NCBI GenBank assembly: GCA_000787465.1
Contig: JSYX01000261.1
Span: 1 to 46,251, forward strand
Reading direction: 5' to 3'
DNA: 46,251 nucleotides
From: Thermomucor indicae-seudaticae
Lineage: Eukaryota > Mucoromycota > Mucoromycetes > Mucorales > Lichtheimiaceae
The position numbers and the translations under genes are program-made. Below the pieces are notes generated by a model, which was not told the origin of the DNA, searched no databases, and was given only the letters and a program-made list of their open reading frames with translations. Positions 22,285 through 33,561 of the stretch are shown piece by piece; within the stretch, counting starts at the first letter, position 1; the number at the start of each line of letters is the position of its first letter.

Positions 22285-25200
22285 GGCTCAAGAGAAAAAA
22301 GAAAAAGAAAAAAGAAATGCAAGGAAACAAAACCAGGAGCCAGTGGATTTATATGCATGTCGGTCGGGATCATGGGAGAGCAATATTAGAAAAGCCAAGA
22401 CATAAAATAAGGAGGGAGGGCGGGCAGTCCTACCAAACCTACGAGGAATTTTGCTTAATTAACCATGCAAACAAGTGCATTAGAGGCCTATAGGAAGCCT
22501 AACATGCATCACGCTGATCCTTCTCTCTTTTCAGCGTAAATCCTATGCAGAGCCTTGGTTCTGTCGAAACACTGTGATAGGTTGGTTTTGCAAACAAGTG
22601 GAGATAGAATGTCAAAATGGACGACGCATAACTGAAATTGACATCTCCTCACAACCGTTTCCATTGGTAACCGAAACAGTACTGACAACTGGCACGCGTA
22701 TAAGTTCGCTAACGCGTAATAAGCGATACTATCCTTTACAGACGCGTCCAAGGATTTATTGCTGGATCGTTGTACAATGCCGACATCGCGCGATCTTTGG
22801 AAGAGGGAAATATTTGCTCAAGGTCCAATTGAACCTTGGTCCTTAACAACCTTGACCGGCGTCATGGTGGACTGTCCAGTCCCTCCAGTACCCATGGTTC
22901 TACAGCCTGTGCTGTATTTGCGTTTGGTTCGTCCGTACTGCATTTTCCAACAGCTCCTTAGTCGAGTACTGCTGTCTCTTGCTTGAGAACACGCTGGACG
23001 TATTCACAGCAATTTAGTTGGGCATCTAAACGTGTAGCGATGCGCATCCAAAACTGGCTGTAATCGAGAGAAGCTTTATACGTCTTGACGTCTGTGACAA
23101 GACGACTCTTCGTTGTCTAACACATATTTCTTCAGAATGTTAAAGTACCCAGTGGACGAACGCTGTTTGCATCGCAATTCAAAGTGCTCGTTGAATCCCT
23201 TGAGAGAGGGTGTTTCGACGAGGGAATCAAGAAAAGCTGATGACTTTGATCCAGGGACGCATGCCTATCTCCCTGAACGACAACATGAAATGAGCAGGAA
23301 AAGTAGCGAAAGACGCAATGTTCGAGTTCAGCTGTCGATGCACTCAAGAACATTCCTTTGATCCAGGCGATCCTTGGTACTTAACGTACGATGTTTTCAC
23401 CGAGGAGGGAGATCGCCGGTACAAAACCAATGCCGAAACTACCGAAATATTACGTGGACTTTTTCATTTGAACGACTCTGGCCAAAAAATTTATGAGACG
23501 CGATTGCAACCATGGCAGAAAACATACGAAAGAGCAGTCCATGGCGACATTGACTGGGTGCGCATTACGGTATATAACCTTTTGCGCTAGTATGAAGCGA
23601 GAGACCGCTCGGAACAGTGGGATAACGTGTAGGTTTGGCGGTTCGTTGACACAGACGCGTGGGACGAAGTTGATCTAAAGGTGACCATGCGATGGATCGC
23701 GGTATCTGCACAAGTTGGCACAATCCGAGAGAGACATCAGCCAGCGGTCCATAGGTTTGAACGGCATCAGGATCTTGGTGAATGTGGGACGTAGCCGCCT
23801 TCAAGCGGACGGTGAAATCGTTGGCGATAGCAGACGGCACCTGGCAAAACACAAGGCACTGGACAGTGCATCAAGCCGGTGAACGTACCCGCACTGTAAT
23901 CAATTGGAGAAGTAGTTTTACGGGCTAAAATATACTGCATGGACATCGTTCTATTGATCCCCTGCTGCATCATCTGCGCTTATCTGGTCTTGTTTTCTGA
24001 TCGATCATTCGCAAACACGTTCAGCTTCTGCAGCTCGATCTCTTCTTTTGTCCTGAGCAACGCATGAATGGACATCATCTCTCCCTTTCATAATCTCGGT
24101 CTCTTGAGCCCGTAAGCTCTACTATTTCCAACCCATGAGCCCAAGCGATCCTCGTCTGTTCAATGCTCGCAGGCTCACATTCAACCTATAAACAAAACAA
24201 GTCTGCTATACCAACGACAGATCCACTGAACTCGTCAATCCTCATGTCATAGCTCTGTCTTGACATCTCCTTCCAGCAGCATCGGCCCTGTAGCGATCCT
24301 TGTCGGCTTCATCATCGTTCCCAGCTGTTTCCTCTTCTCCCACACCGAGACCCACGGCCATTAGATGTCTTTCCCTTCCCTCTCGATCTTTGAGTGAATA
24401 CTGAAGTTAGGTCCAAGCAAGAAACCAAGCCCTCTGTATCGCCTTCAAAGTCGGCAGGAACACCGAAGCCGGAACCGTTTAAGAATTCTTTCATCCACAT
24501 CTCTTTCATATTGGACTTATGGGCTCAGCTGGAATTCTCTTTTGAAGCATTTCCTCAAAGTCAAAATCGCATCATGTGCGGATGCATCCAGACGATCAAC
24601 TCAAAACCGTCATTGCAAGTCCGTTAATGGTGTCGTTGTCGAGAAGGAACTCCTCTTTTCCGACGTGTGTTCTCCACTTTCATGGGTGCATTACATGACC
24701 AGATGACTGTACGCTGGCTGGCTGGCCTGGTGTCATCGGCGACATCGTCGGCATGTCGTGTTGCACGCCTTGCCCAGAGCCGAATTACCGCTCAAAGATG
24801 AAATAAGCGTTTCAGGATTTAGAACCGACGAAACGGTCAGATATTCGAAACGGAGACTGTATTTCACCCAATCGCGTAATCGTCCGCGGATCATCGTCGC
24901 TGTTGCTAAATGACGATTCGGCTCGTTGGGCATAACCGTGATTGAGAACAGAACTATGATCCACGTCATATTGTTCTTGATATGAAGATGACTATGACTC
25001 GCGTAGATGGGCCATGATCCATTAGGTTGTCCCTCGCTTACGCAAGTCCGACCTTTGGAGGTAGGGTCCACTGTACGCAACTCCTTTTCTCATTGCCCTT
25101 TTATGCTCTCTCTCTCTCTCGCTATGCAAGTTGAATGAATGGGATGCTTAAGAAAAATAAACGCGCCAAATTCTTGACAATATGCATTGATCGTCCTCGC

Positions 25201-26413
25201 TTACTGCAGTTTCAAGTGCTTACCCGGTCCTTATATTGTTGATGCTAATAGAGATCCTACCAAAAACGGCAAGTGCCTGCTGATATTCCATTGCTGAGCC
25301 AGCCGCAGCAAGTTGATGGAGTATCAAGGAAGGGCTCCCTTTTCCTGATGAGCCAGGGCCACTCTTGAGGGGGAATTTGACGAATGTCTGGGCCGTACAT
25401 CCACCGCCTCCTCCTCCCTGCAGTCTCCTATCCATACACCTTGTCAAGTCCACACCTTTGTTACACGGTTTTTTTCTAACATCATCAGTTGCGAACCAGC
25501 GTGATCAAACATGTACCGTTTCTAAAGACCGAACCAGATGAAACCGCCGCCGACGACAAGAACGGTTTTGCAGAAACGCTATTTGTTACCATCATACCAT
25601 TTTTCATCCATGATCTCGTCAAAGGACACGATCTTGTCCAAGGAGGAATCGATCAAGATCGGGCGTATTATCATCGCGAGTTAAAATTCTGTCATCGCAG
25701 TAAACAGAGACGCACAGTTGCGGTTATGGTATTACATATGCATACATTCGGTTGTACACACGGTGCATATTCTTGCATAACTTGCTTCGATCCGGAACCT
25801 TTTTCATTTCCGTCAAGCCCTCGAGTTCCCTGACCGCCCCTATGGATGCCCCCCCCCCTTGAAGAGGGATCTCCTTGGCAAAGAATTTGTCGCCATTACA
25901 ACCGACAGAAAGAAACATGTAATTCTTTGTCTGTCATGTTTGCCCATTGTTGTGGAAACAAGCTGCATCATTCCCCCATAAGATTTGCCTTTTTTCTTTT
26001 TTCTTCTTCTTTTCTTCTCTTCCTCTTCTTTCGCTTGGCTATCATTGTACTGTTCCTTGCTCCCTATTTCATCAAGCAAACAAGCAAGCAAGCAAGCTAG
26101 TCTACTACTACTACTACTTGCTAGTATTACTGAAAGGTAACGAGCTCCCTTCTTTCTCTTCTTTCTGGCGCAACTCCCCCTTGGTCTTACCCCGCCATCA
26201 TCATTCGCTCCTCTTTCTTTCTCGCTTTATCTTGAAAGTCTATTGCTGCACTTTTCCTTTTTGCTTAAAGCCCTGCGCATTTGAGGCGTTTACCCAAAGT
26301 TTCTTTTCTTTTTTGTTCCGCCTTTCTTTCACTTCTTTTCCTTTTGACTTCTTCAATTCGACTTACCCGTCGAATCAAACAGGTTCGCGGAAAAAGGGTC
26401 CTACCGGCGACTT
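22285..26413. other. Gene-poor interval, 4.1 kb, with scattered protein-like fragments
   Basis: No gene can be supported. Fragments that look coding occur in shifting frames: plus 23318-23590 (acidic, Trp-containing), a hydrophobic segment near 23940-24050, a Ser/Lys/Pro-rich piece at 24394-24627, and minus 24733-25080. Stop codons and frame changes interrupt them and I could not connect them by credible introns. This may be a decayed gene or genes. From about 25980 the sequence becomes pyrimidine-rich and belongs to the promoter and leader of the APSES gene. Confidence 0.45.
26074..26117. repeat. CAAG tetranucleotide run followed by CTA triplet run
   Basis: A tandem array of CAAG/AGCA units (26074-26097) is followed by five CTA units (26102-26117). 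It lies in the pyrimidine-rich region upstream of the APSES gene. Confidence 0.75.
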
Positions 26414-26573
26414 GTAAGTATCGATTTCTTTCTCGACTACGTTGGGGGAGGGGTGTTACACTATGACCGGGCTGGTGATATAGAGCCCCCATTTTCCATT
26501 GCATATTTGACAACTTTGCCACTCATAATAACCATTCATCATTGGTTCGTTTTACGATATTTTCTCTTGGCAG
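26414..26573 (+). other. Probable intron in the 5' UTR of the APSES gene, with a short upstream ORF
   Basis: A strong donor (TTGTAAGTA) at 26414 and an acceptor (TTGGCAG) ending at 26573 would remove 160 nt just before the start codon. The segment contains a 6-codon upstream ORF at 26463-26483 (ATG ACC GGG CTG GTG ATA then TAG). If the intron is retained, that uORF would sit in the leader. Confidence 0.5.
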
Positions 26574-26602
26574 GGTTCACCACTACTTGTAGTCAAAGAA
26601 AA

Positions 26603-28229
26603 ATGTATCAGCATTCGACATATACCTCGCCACAAGCTTATGCGTACGGCACAAACAATACCAGCAGCAGTAGCAGCAATATATCCAGCAACAACAACAG
26701 GAACTCTCACGAGTCGATCATGACGAGTCCACAGCACGCCCTGGCTCGACCACCACCTCCGTATTATCACAAATATAAGATCAATAATGATTGTTATCCG
26801 CCTTTTGGTCCTGGCCATGATGCCTATCCATATCATCATCCGTACAGACCCAATGACGGTCCAACAAAAACCTGCACTCATTATCGCGAGGATGACCGAC
26901 ACGATGATGAAGGAGGCCTGTACAACCATCATAACAACAACAACGACGATCATATACCCACCAGTCTTCCTACACCTGTTGCAGGCAATTATCATGGCTT
27001 TGCAGCACCTCCTGCATCGACGACCCTGTATGGAAGCGGCAGCGCAGGCGGCGGAAGCAGTAGCAGTGGCAGCCATCATGAGCGACACCTCTACCATCCT
27101 TATGCAAACGCAAAAAGACATTCGGCCAGTAATAGTAGTAATACCACCAGTCTCGGCTACGGTTACGGACCTCTTCCGAGTTTCCCTGGCATGCGTGCAC
27201 CACTTGTACCCCGACCGAAGTTGACCACGACCCTGTGGGAAGATGAAGGGACCATTTGTTACCAGGTCGACGCCAACGGGATCTGCGTGGCCAGGCGACA
27301 TGGTAACGCAAATGCTCCTTTTTTTTTTGTTCTATTTCCTGACTCGAGGTTGTATTTAGATAATGACATGATTAACGGTACCAAACTACTGAATGTGGCT
27401 GGGATGTCACGCGGCAAGCGTGATGGTATTCTAAAGAACGAAAAGGGACGCGTTGTGGTCAAAGTCGGAGCGATGCATCTGAAAGGCGTCTGGTAAGTCC
27501 AAGTAAGTCACTCTAGGCGTCTCTCCATGGTCTGCTCATGGAACGCAATAGGATCACGTTTGCACGAGCAAAAGCATTGGCGACACAATACAAGATTGCG
27601 GATATTCTTCACCCTTTGTTTGTTGATAATCCAAGCAACTATTTGTACGCCTCACCGATCCATCATGCTGCTGCTGCACCACCTCCTGCGCTTGCTCCTC
27701 CTCCTCCTCCTGCAGGAGCTGCTTCTGCAGCTGGAAGCACAACGAACAATCATAATAACAATCGCATGGACAGTGGGTTTTCGACTGCGTCTTCCGGAGG
27801 CGGCGCGTTCCGGACCGCGACCGGTGGATTGGTCGCTGATTCGTCTTCACCGCCTTCGTTTCACCAGCAAGGTAAACAAGACAAACAAGTTCAGCCTCCC
27901 TTTTTTTGCCCTTTCTAAAAGGTGATTTAGGACTTCGTGGTGAATTTCAGCAGCAACAATCCGCAAACAACAGCACCAATCACACTGATATATGCGCTCT
28001 TGAGTATCCTGGACGAGGAGCAACTGAAACCTCAGGAAGCGGTTTGGTCACTGCTGCTGCTGCTGCTACCCAGACTTACGGCACTGGTAGTTTGTCGGGT
28101 TATCATCTTTATCACCACAACGACCAACCTTCGTCTTCTTCTTCTGCGGGCTCACCACACCGCTTGACCACCACCACCACCGCAACGAACAGCACCAGCA
28201 ACAGCAGCAGTGGTATCGTCAATCCATAA
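26603..28229 (+). CDS. APSES-domain transcription factor, StuA/Efg1-type
   Basis: Exons 26603-27302, 27360-27492, 27552-27871 and 27922-28229 give 486 residues. APSES factors bind DNA through a KilA-N-like helix-loop-helix fold and control morphogenesis, sporulation and filamentation. The APSES domain lies at about residues 205-310: [75 protein letters not shown]. It matches the StuA/Phd1/Efg1 class rather than the Mbp1/Swi6 class, and no ankyrin repeats follow. Flanks are low complexity: Asn/Ser/His/Tyr-rich before, Ala/Pro-rich and Thr/Ser-rich after. Two introns cut the APSES domain, at the RRH|DNDM and VW|ITF junctions. The frame is open upstream, but 26603 is the first ATG after the likely leader intron. 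The leader is long and pyrimidine-rich. Confidence 0.94.
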
Positions 28230-28550
28230 GAATACTGTATACCTCTTCTCATCAAGGTTTTTTTTCTCTCCACCCAAGGAATCATGTAAAAGGTTTCTTA
28301 TTTCATATGCATGATATTTTCAAAGAAAACGCAACTTCTGTTTTCCTTCTCTCTCTCTTTTAACGTATTAAAAGATTTTTGATTTATGCCTCACTCTTGT
28401 ATTATAATGTTGCATGATGCAGGGACCTTTTACAGTATCGATCGAGGTCTTCCAGCGTTTTGGAGTGACACAGAGTGTAAAAACTCCGCTTGTTCTTTTT
28501 AAAGCATTTCTGCTGATGCAGCATATGCAACCTTCCTTTTTTCTTTTCCG

Positions 28551-29272
28551 ATGGCAGCACCCAGTTCAAGCGAGCCAGAGTCGTTCACACACACGTACTG
28601 CGAGGTGAATGGGATCCGGATGCATTATATCGACGAAAACGCGTCCAGTCCGAACGCACTATTGCTGCTTCATGGCTGGCCTGACTTGTAAGTAACAACA
28701 AGTCTCGGTCCCAAAAAGAAAGAAGAACTCATTTGTTGTAGGTGGCTAGGCTGGAGAGAACAAATCCCATTCTTGGTGAACCTGGGCTACCGTGTGATCG
28801 TGCCTACCTTGCGAGGCTTTGGCGAAACGGTAAAAAAATAGGGTGTATCTATTCTCTCTATAGGAATAGGAAAACTCAACCTTCTTTATCCATCATCCAG
28901 GACGCACCAGCCGATCCTGCACAGTATGGGTTCGGGACTGTATCAACGGATCTGAAATGCCTCTTGGACCATTTACAGCTACCGACGGTGACCGTCATCG
29001 GTCATGACTGGGGAGGACTCCTCGCTTGGCGATTCACCCAATTCTATCCGGACCGCGTACGAGCCGTCGCATCCTTTTGCACGCCCTACAGACCAGCCAG
29101 CCACGTCTACGTCCCGCTCGAAGACATTGTCAAAAAGTATCCCAACTTCACGTACCAGCTTTATCTCACGACACCCGAAGCCGAACGTGAGATCGATACG
29201 CATGTAATTATTAGTATTAAGCGAAGTGAGAGAGAGAGAGAGACAGGAAATGGGCTTATGCATTCCCCTCTC

Positions 29273-29304
<32 letters not shown>

Positions 29305-29826
29305 GACAGAAGCTTTCTTTAAGCGTGTATTTCGACCGATTGCGGAAATGACCGATCCGCTGCTCGACAAGACGACAGGCAAACTGGTTGAAGGTCGCCC
29401 AGAGTTGGCCAAGAGCGACGCTCTCCCGCAAAGGGTCCTCGGTTATTACGTGGCTGCCTACAAGAAGCGTGGAGCGCGTGGTGGCCTGAACTGGTACAAG
29501 CAAACAAGAAACAATTTCGAACAGTGCAAAGGTCAGTACACAACCCGTCTGTCCATCGAATCGAGCCGAGCCGAGAATCTTATTGTTGTTCTTGCTTCTT
29601 AGACCTTGAGCCAATGATCCATAAACAAGCACTCATGGTCACTGCAGCAGGCGATCGCGCCTTACCTCCATCCATGGCAGAGGGCATGGACAAGTTTATC
29701 CCGGCTCTGGAAATCCACCATGTTCAGGATTCGGGGCACTGGATCCTCTGGGAAAAGCCAGATGAGTGCAATGCCATATTAAAGCAATGGCTTGCCAAGG
29801 TTGCTCCATTATTATCCAGACTTTAG
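28551..29826 (+). CDS. Epoxide hydrolase-like alpha/beta hydrolase
   Basis: Exons 28551-28687, 28742-28829, 28901-29203, 29306-29531 and 29603-29826 give 325 residues. Soluble epoxide hydrolases open epoxides to diols through a covalent ester on Asp. The oxyanion motif HGWP is at residues 41-44, the nucleophile Asp111 in GHDWGG, the acid Asp269 in AGDRALPP, and the base His297 in DSGHWILWEKP. The cap region carries Tyr pairs (GYYVAAY) that may polarise the epoxide. No targeting signal is visible, so it is probably cytosolic. Substrate is unknown: detoxification, lipid epoxides or haloalkane-like compounds are all possible for this fold. Intron 3 (29204-29305) is full of microsatellites up to its acceptor. 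The gene is convergent with the m-AAA gene, 103 bp between stops. Confidence 0.9.
29228..29305. repeat. GA, CA and TA microsatellites inside an intron
   Basis: Within intron 3 of the epoxide hydrolase gene there is a GA run (29228-29243), a CA run (29273-29282) and about eleven TA units (29283-29304) that run directly into the TATAG acceptor. Confidence 0.9.
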
Positions 29827-29929
29827 TAATAAGATTAAAGTAAATGGTATGGAGATTGCAAGTAAATCAAAAAACTGTACAGTACAATAGGGAAAACCAA
29901 GTGAGGGATCTAATTTACACAGTGTATGT

Positions 29930-32132
29930 CTATGAACTACTGTCCTCTGGAAATGGCGGTGGCGATGAAGTCTGCATATGCAAGCATGTTAGTTTCATGT
30001 CTTTACGAGTAGCTAATTATTTACAGTGGACTGACCTGCTTGGGTCGAACGTAGTCGTCATAGACCGTACTCGTCTCCTTAATCGGTCGTTTACCCAGCA
30101 AGTTCTCCATGTCCTCCCTTGTGATGACCTCCTTCTCTAGCAGGAGCTTGGCCACTTTCTCTACATCACTCTTGTGCTTCGTCAAAAGCTCCACCGTTCG
30201 CTGATAAGCACCCGTCACCAGCTTCCGCACTTCACTGTCGATCAGCGCGCCCGTCTCTTCGGAATACGGCTTCTGGAACTGCTGCTGCGCTTGCGGGTCA
30301 TGGAACGACACCGGTCCGACCTCTGGGTTCATGCCGTACGCCGTGACTTGCGCGTAGGCCATCTTTGTCACCTTCTGGAGATCGTCGTGCGCACCGGTGG
30401 TGATGGTCTCGAAAAAGATCTGCTCCGACACGCGTCCAGCCAGCGTCATGCACATGCGGTCCAACAGCTGCTTGGTGTCGAACAGGTACTGGTCTTTGGG
30501 CAGGTATTGCGCGTAACCCAGCGCAGCCACGCCTCGAGGAATGATGGATACCTTGAGCAGCGGGTCGGCGTACTGCAGGAACCAGCCTGCGACAGCATGG
30601 CCTGCTTCGTGGTACGCGACCGTCTTCTTCTCTTCAGGCGACAAGACGCGAGATTTCTTTTCCAGACCACCAATCACCCGCTCAATCGCCTGCTCAAAGT
30701 CGCTCTCTGCCACTGCATCCTTCTGGTGTCTTGCTGCGATCAGCGCCGCTTCGTTGCAGACGTTATGGATATCGGCTCCGGAGAATCCAGGTGTGAGTGC
30801 AGCCAGCTTGCGCGCCAACTGCTCCACATCGGCGGCAGCAGCAGCAGCACTCGTATCGAGCTTGATCGGTCGTAGGTGCACTTTGAATATCTGCGCTCGG
30901 CCGTGGATGTCCGGCCTATCCATCGCGATATGGCGGTCAAAGCGTCCTGGACGCAAAAGTGCTGGATCCAGCACGTCCGGCCTGTTTGTACCTGCCAGCA
31001 CCACCACATGCTCGCTTGATCCGAAACCATCCATTTCCACCAGCAGCTGATTCAGCGTACTCTCTCGCTCATCATTCGCTCCGCTAAACTGTCCCGCTTT
31101 GGACCGCGCTTTACCAATCGCATCGATTTCATCCACAAAGATAATGCACGGCGCGTTCTTCTTGGCTGTCGCAAACAAGTCTCGGACGCGCGACGACCCG
31201 ACGCCCACAAACATCTCTACGAATTCAGACCCGGACACGCTTAGGAACGGCACGCCTGCTTCGCCTGCGGTGGCCTTGGCCAGCAGCGTCTTGCCTGTTC
31301 CCGGAGGACCCGACAGAATCGCGCCCTTGGGGATCTTGGCTCCCAGACGCTCGTACGCCTCGGGGTTCTTTAAGAACTTTACAAACTCCATGATCTCTTC
31401 CTTGGCTTCGTCCGCGCCCGCCACGTCCTTGAACCTGACTTTGACGTCTTGCTCCTGAATGAACATTTTCGCTCGGCTCTTGCCAATGCCAAAGATCCCC
31501 TGGTTACTGCCGCCGCCACCGGCACCGCGTCGGCTCAGATAGTAGAAGCCTCCAATCAGCAGCAGCGTCGGTGCAAAATGGAGCAAAATGTGGAACGGAT
31601 TCTGTTCCTGACGGTATTGGACGGGGATCCGCTGCGTGGGTGGAATCCCAAGCTCATCCTGAGCAGCCTCCAGGTTGCGCTCGAAGCGGTCGACAGAGCC
31701 GATGCTAAAGTGCACCATCAACGGCTGACTGGCTGCTGCTGCGGCTTCGGGACGCAGGTACACTCGAACCACACTCCGGTTCACAACCACAAGACGATCC
31801 ACGAGTCCCCTGTTCAGGTACTCGCTGCGAAACGTCTGCCATGTCAATTCGTGCGACCTCGTCGACGGCTCTGTCAAATTAAACAAGACATAGGACCCAA
31901 TCAGTGAACCGAGAACCACATTGGCATTGACCTCCGGTGGTTTAAAGTTGTTATTGTTCTGGTTACTGTTATTATTGTCGCTCCTCTTTTTCTGGTCGGA
32001 ATAACATCGACGGTTGCATAATAATAAAGGCGTGCTCCGGTAAGAAACAGTCGATGTGCGTGCACGTCCCTGTTTGGCTGCTGCTGCTGCTACTGATAGT
32101 CTTGCACCTGTCAGGCGTAGTCTTGGAAACAT
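29930..32132 (-). CDS. m-AAA mitochondrial protease subunit (AFG3/YTA10/YTA12 type)
   Basis: On the minus strand, exons 32132-30036 and 29971-29930 give 712 residues. m-AAA proteases form hexamers in the mitochondrial inner membrane with active sites in the matrix; they degrade unassembled membrane proteins and process some imported ones. The N-terminus is an Arg/Ala-rich presequence ([20 protein letters not shown]). Two membrane segments flank the intermembrane domain ([13 protein letters not shown] near 72-84 and [17 protein letters not shown]). The AAA module has Walker A GPPGTGKT at 274-281, Walker [12 protein letters not shown] and [11 protein letters not shown]. The zinc protease motif HEAGH is at 508-512, followed by GYAQYLPK. 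The closest overall match is animal AFG3L2-like, but Yta12 features (SGANDERE) are also seen. The last exon, only 42 nt, gives a Ser/Pro-rich tail. A start-near acidic region is absent. Confidence 0.95.
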
Positions 32133-33410
32133 TTGAGAGAAAAAAAAGTTATATCAGATACGACCGGGTTCCTGAAAAACGGGTTCCTAATACAGTCGGT
32201 CCGCTCTCTGGGCGATGACACATTCTCGTCCCGCAATGTTCCGTTACCCCACACCCACTGTTCGTTACGTAAGCCGTACGCAGACAGTAAGCATATTGGC
32301 CACAGTAATGCGTGAGGCATTGAGAGAGCGAATGACACTGACTTTTATTGTGCAAGGCATTCCAATGATGTTTGTTTTATGTAGAACGATTCCCCAGAGG
32401 CAGTAGACTTTTATTTGCAAAAGCGCACTTATGCATATAGATTATGAGCGATATCAGCAAAGAAACGGCAGATAAAGGTTTCCATCAAAGGCCCAAGCGT
32501 TTTATAACAACCGCTTGATCATGTTTACGATCAACATGTGATTCAGTTGATATCGGAGAATCCTAAACGATGAGGGAATTACGCCCAGAGAGAATCCAAT
32601 GTGCCAGACCTTTTTATGCCAGCGGTCCAATCGATGCCAGTATGTAACTGTCGTGGCTTCTTGTTTGCAACAGGTTGTGCAACTATCTGTACGACTTTGA
32701 TGGTATGAATTCCGGGTAACTGCGAAGATTGTCGCCATCAGTTATCGCAAAAAAATGCGACAATCTCAGTCATAATATCAGCTGAGAGCATCCAAGATTC
32801 TGTAAGGTGCATTTCGAACGTATATTTTTTGCACCAAAGCTGCGTTCAAAAAGTTTGACGTCGGTAAGGTTCCCGATGAGTCATGATCATTAATTTGTTG
32901 GCATCGTTTTTCTCCAAGGAACCGGATGCAAACTGGTTTTTCTTTTTTTGATGAATATTACAACTGTTTTAAAAGGGGGACGCTTTTGAAAGAAGGGAAA
33001 AGATGATGCGCCACAGTGATCGGTGTGGCGTCATGGAAAACAAAGATGGCGGACTCTGTTTTAGGTTTCGGCTTTTCGTGAAGAAAATGGAAGGGAAGCA
33101 TGCGATGGGCGTCGAATGCATGCGTCGATGATAAACAGCTTGATGTTTCACATACCTATGCAGCTGAATTCTGTCTTCATTTTCAGAATCATCATCCTTT
33201 TTTTTCTCTCAATGACTGGCTTTCTCAAGTTCATCAATCATGTCGCCACATGACCCATCTCATTCGAAAGCAAAGCGGGAACGTCTGTGCCTCCGGGCAA
33301 AGCAACAAGCAAAAGGTTGATCCGTCCGTCTGCTTTATGATACCGCGCGCGATGCATCAGGATGGTTCGGTTCCTTAGAAAGGATTAGCGGGAGTACAAT
33401 CCCTTGGAAA

Positions 33411-33436
33411 TGATGATGATGATGATGATGATGATG
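33411..33436. repeat. TGA/GAT trinucleotide repeat
   Basis: Eight to nine perfect TGA units lie upstream of the RhoGEF start codon. Confidence 0.9.
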
Positions 33437-33454
33437 CGTCATGATTCCCGGTCA

Positions 33455-33470
33455 GCGCGCGCGCGCGCGC
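33455..33470. repeat. Alternating GC dinucleotide run (Z-DNA prone)
   Basis: Eight GC units in a row, followed by TCGCTCGCC, lie about 95 bp before the RhoGEF start codon. Alternating purine-pyrimidine GC runs of this kind can adopt Z-DNA under negative supercoiling. Confidence 0.85.
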
Positions 33471-33561
33471 TCGCTCGCCATTTTCCCGATGCCAGCGACC
33501 CTTTTTCTTCCTTTTCTTCTTTTTCTTCCTCTTTATCATCGATTGACGTCGGTGTATCTCT

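Larger units (their letters stand above)
32133..33561. other. Divergent intergenic region between the m-AAA and RhoGEF genes
   Basis: This 1.4 kb holds the promoters of two genes read outward. I see no gene in it. It contains a TGA repeat and an alternating GC run near the RhoGEF start, and a CT-rich stretch (33500-33540) just before that ATG. Confidence 0.6.

Noticed and set aside
26552..27301. 249-residue open frame on the minus strand
   Set aside because: It lies opposite exon 1 of the APSES gene, whose repeated codons keep the other strand open. It has no motif and an odd Ile/Met/Val composition.
30174..30875. 233-residue open frame on the plus strand
   Set aside because: Antisense to the m-AAA protease exon that carries the HEAGH motif; Arg/Leu/His-rich shadow composition.
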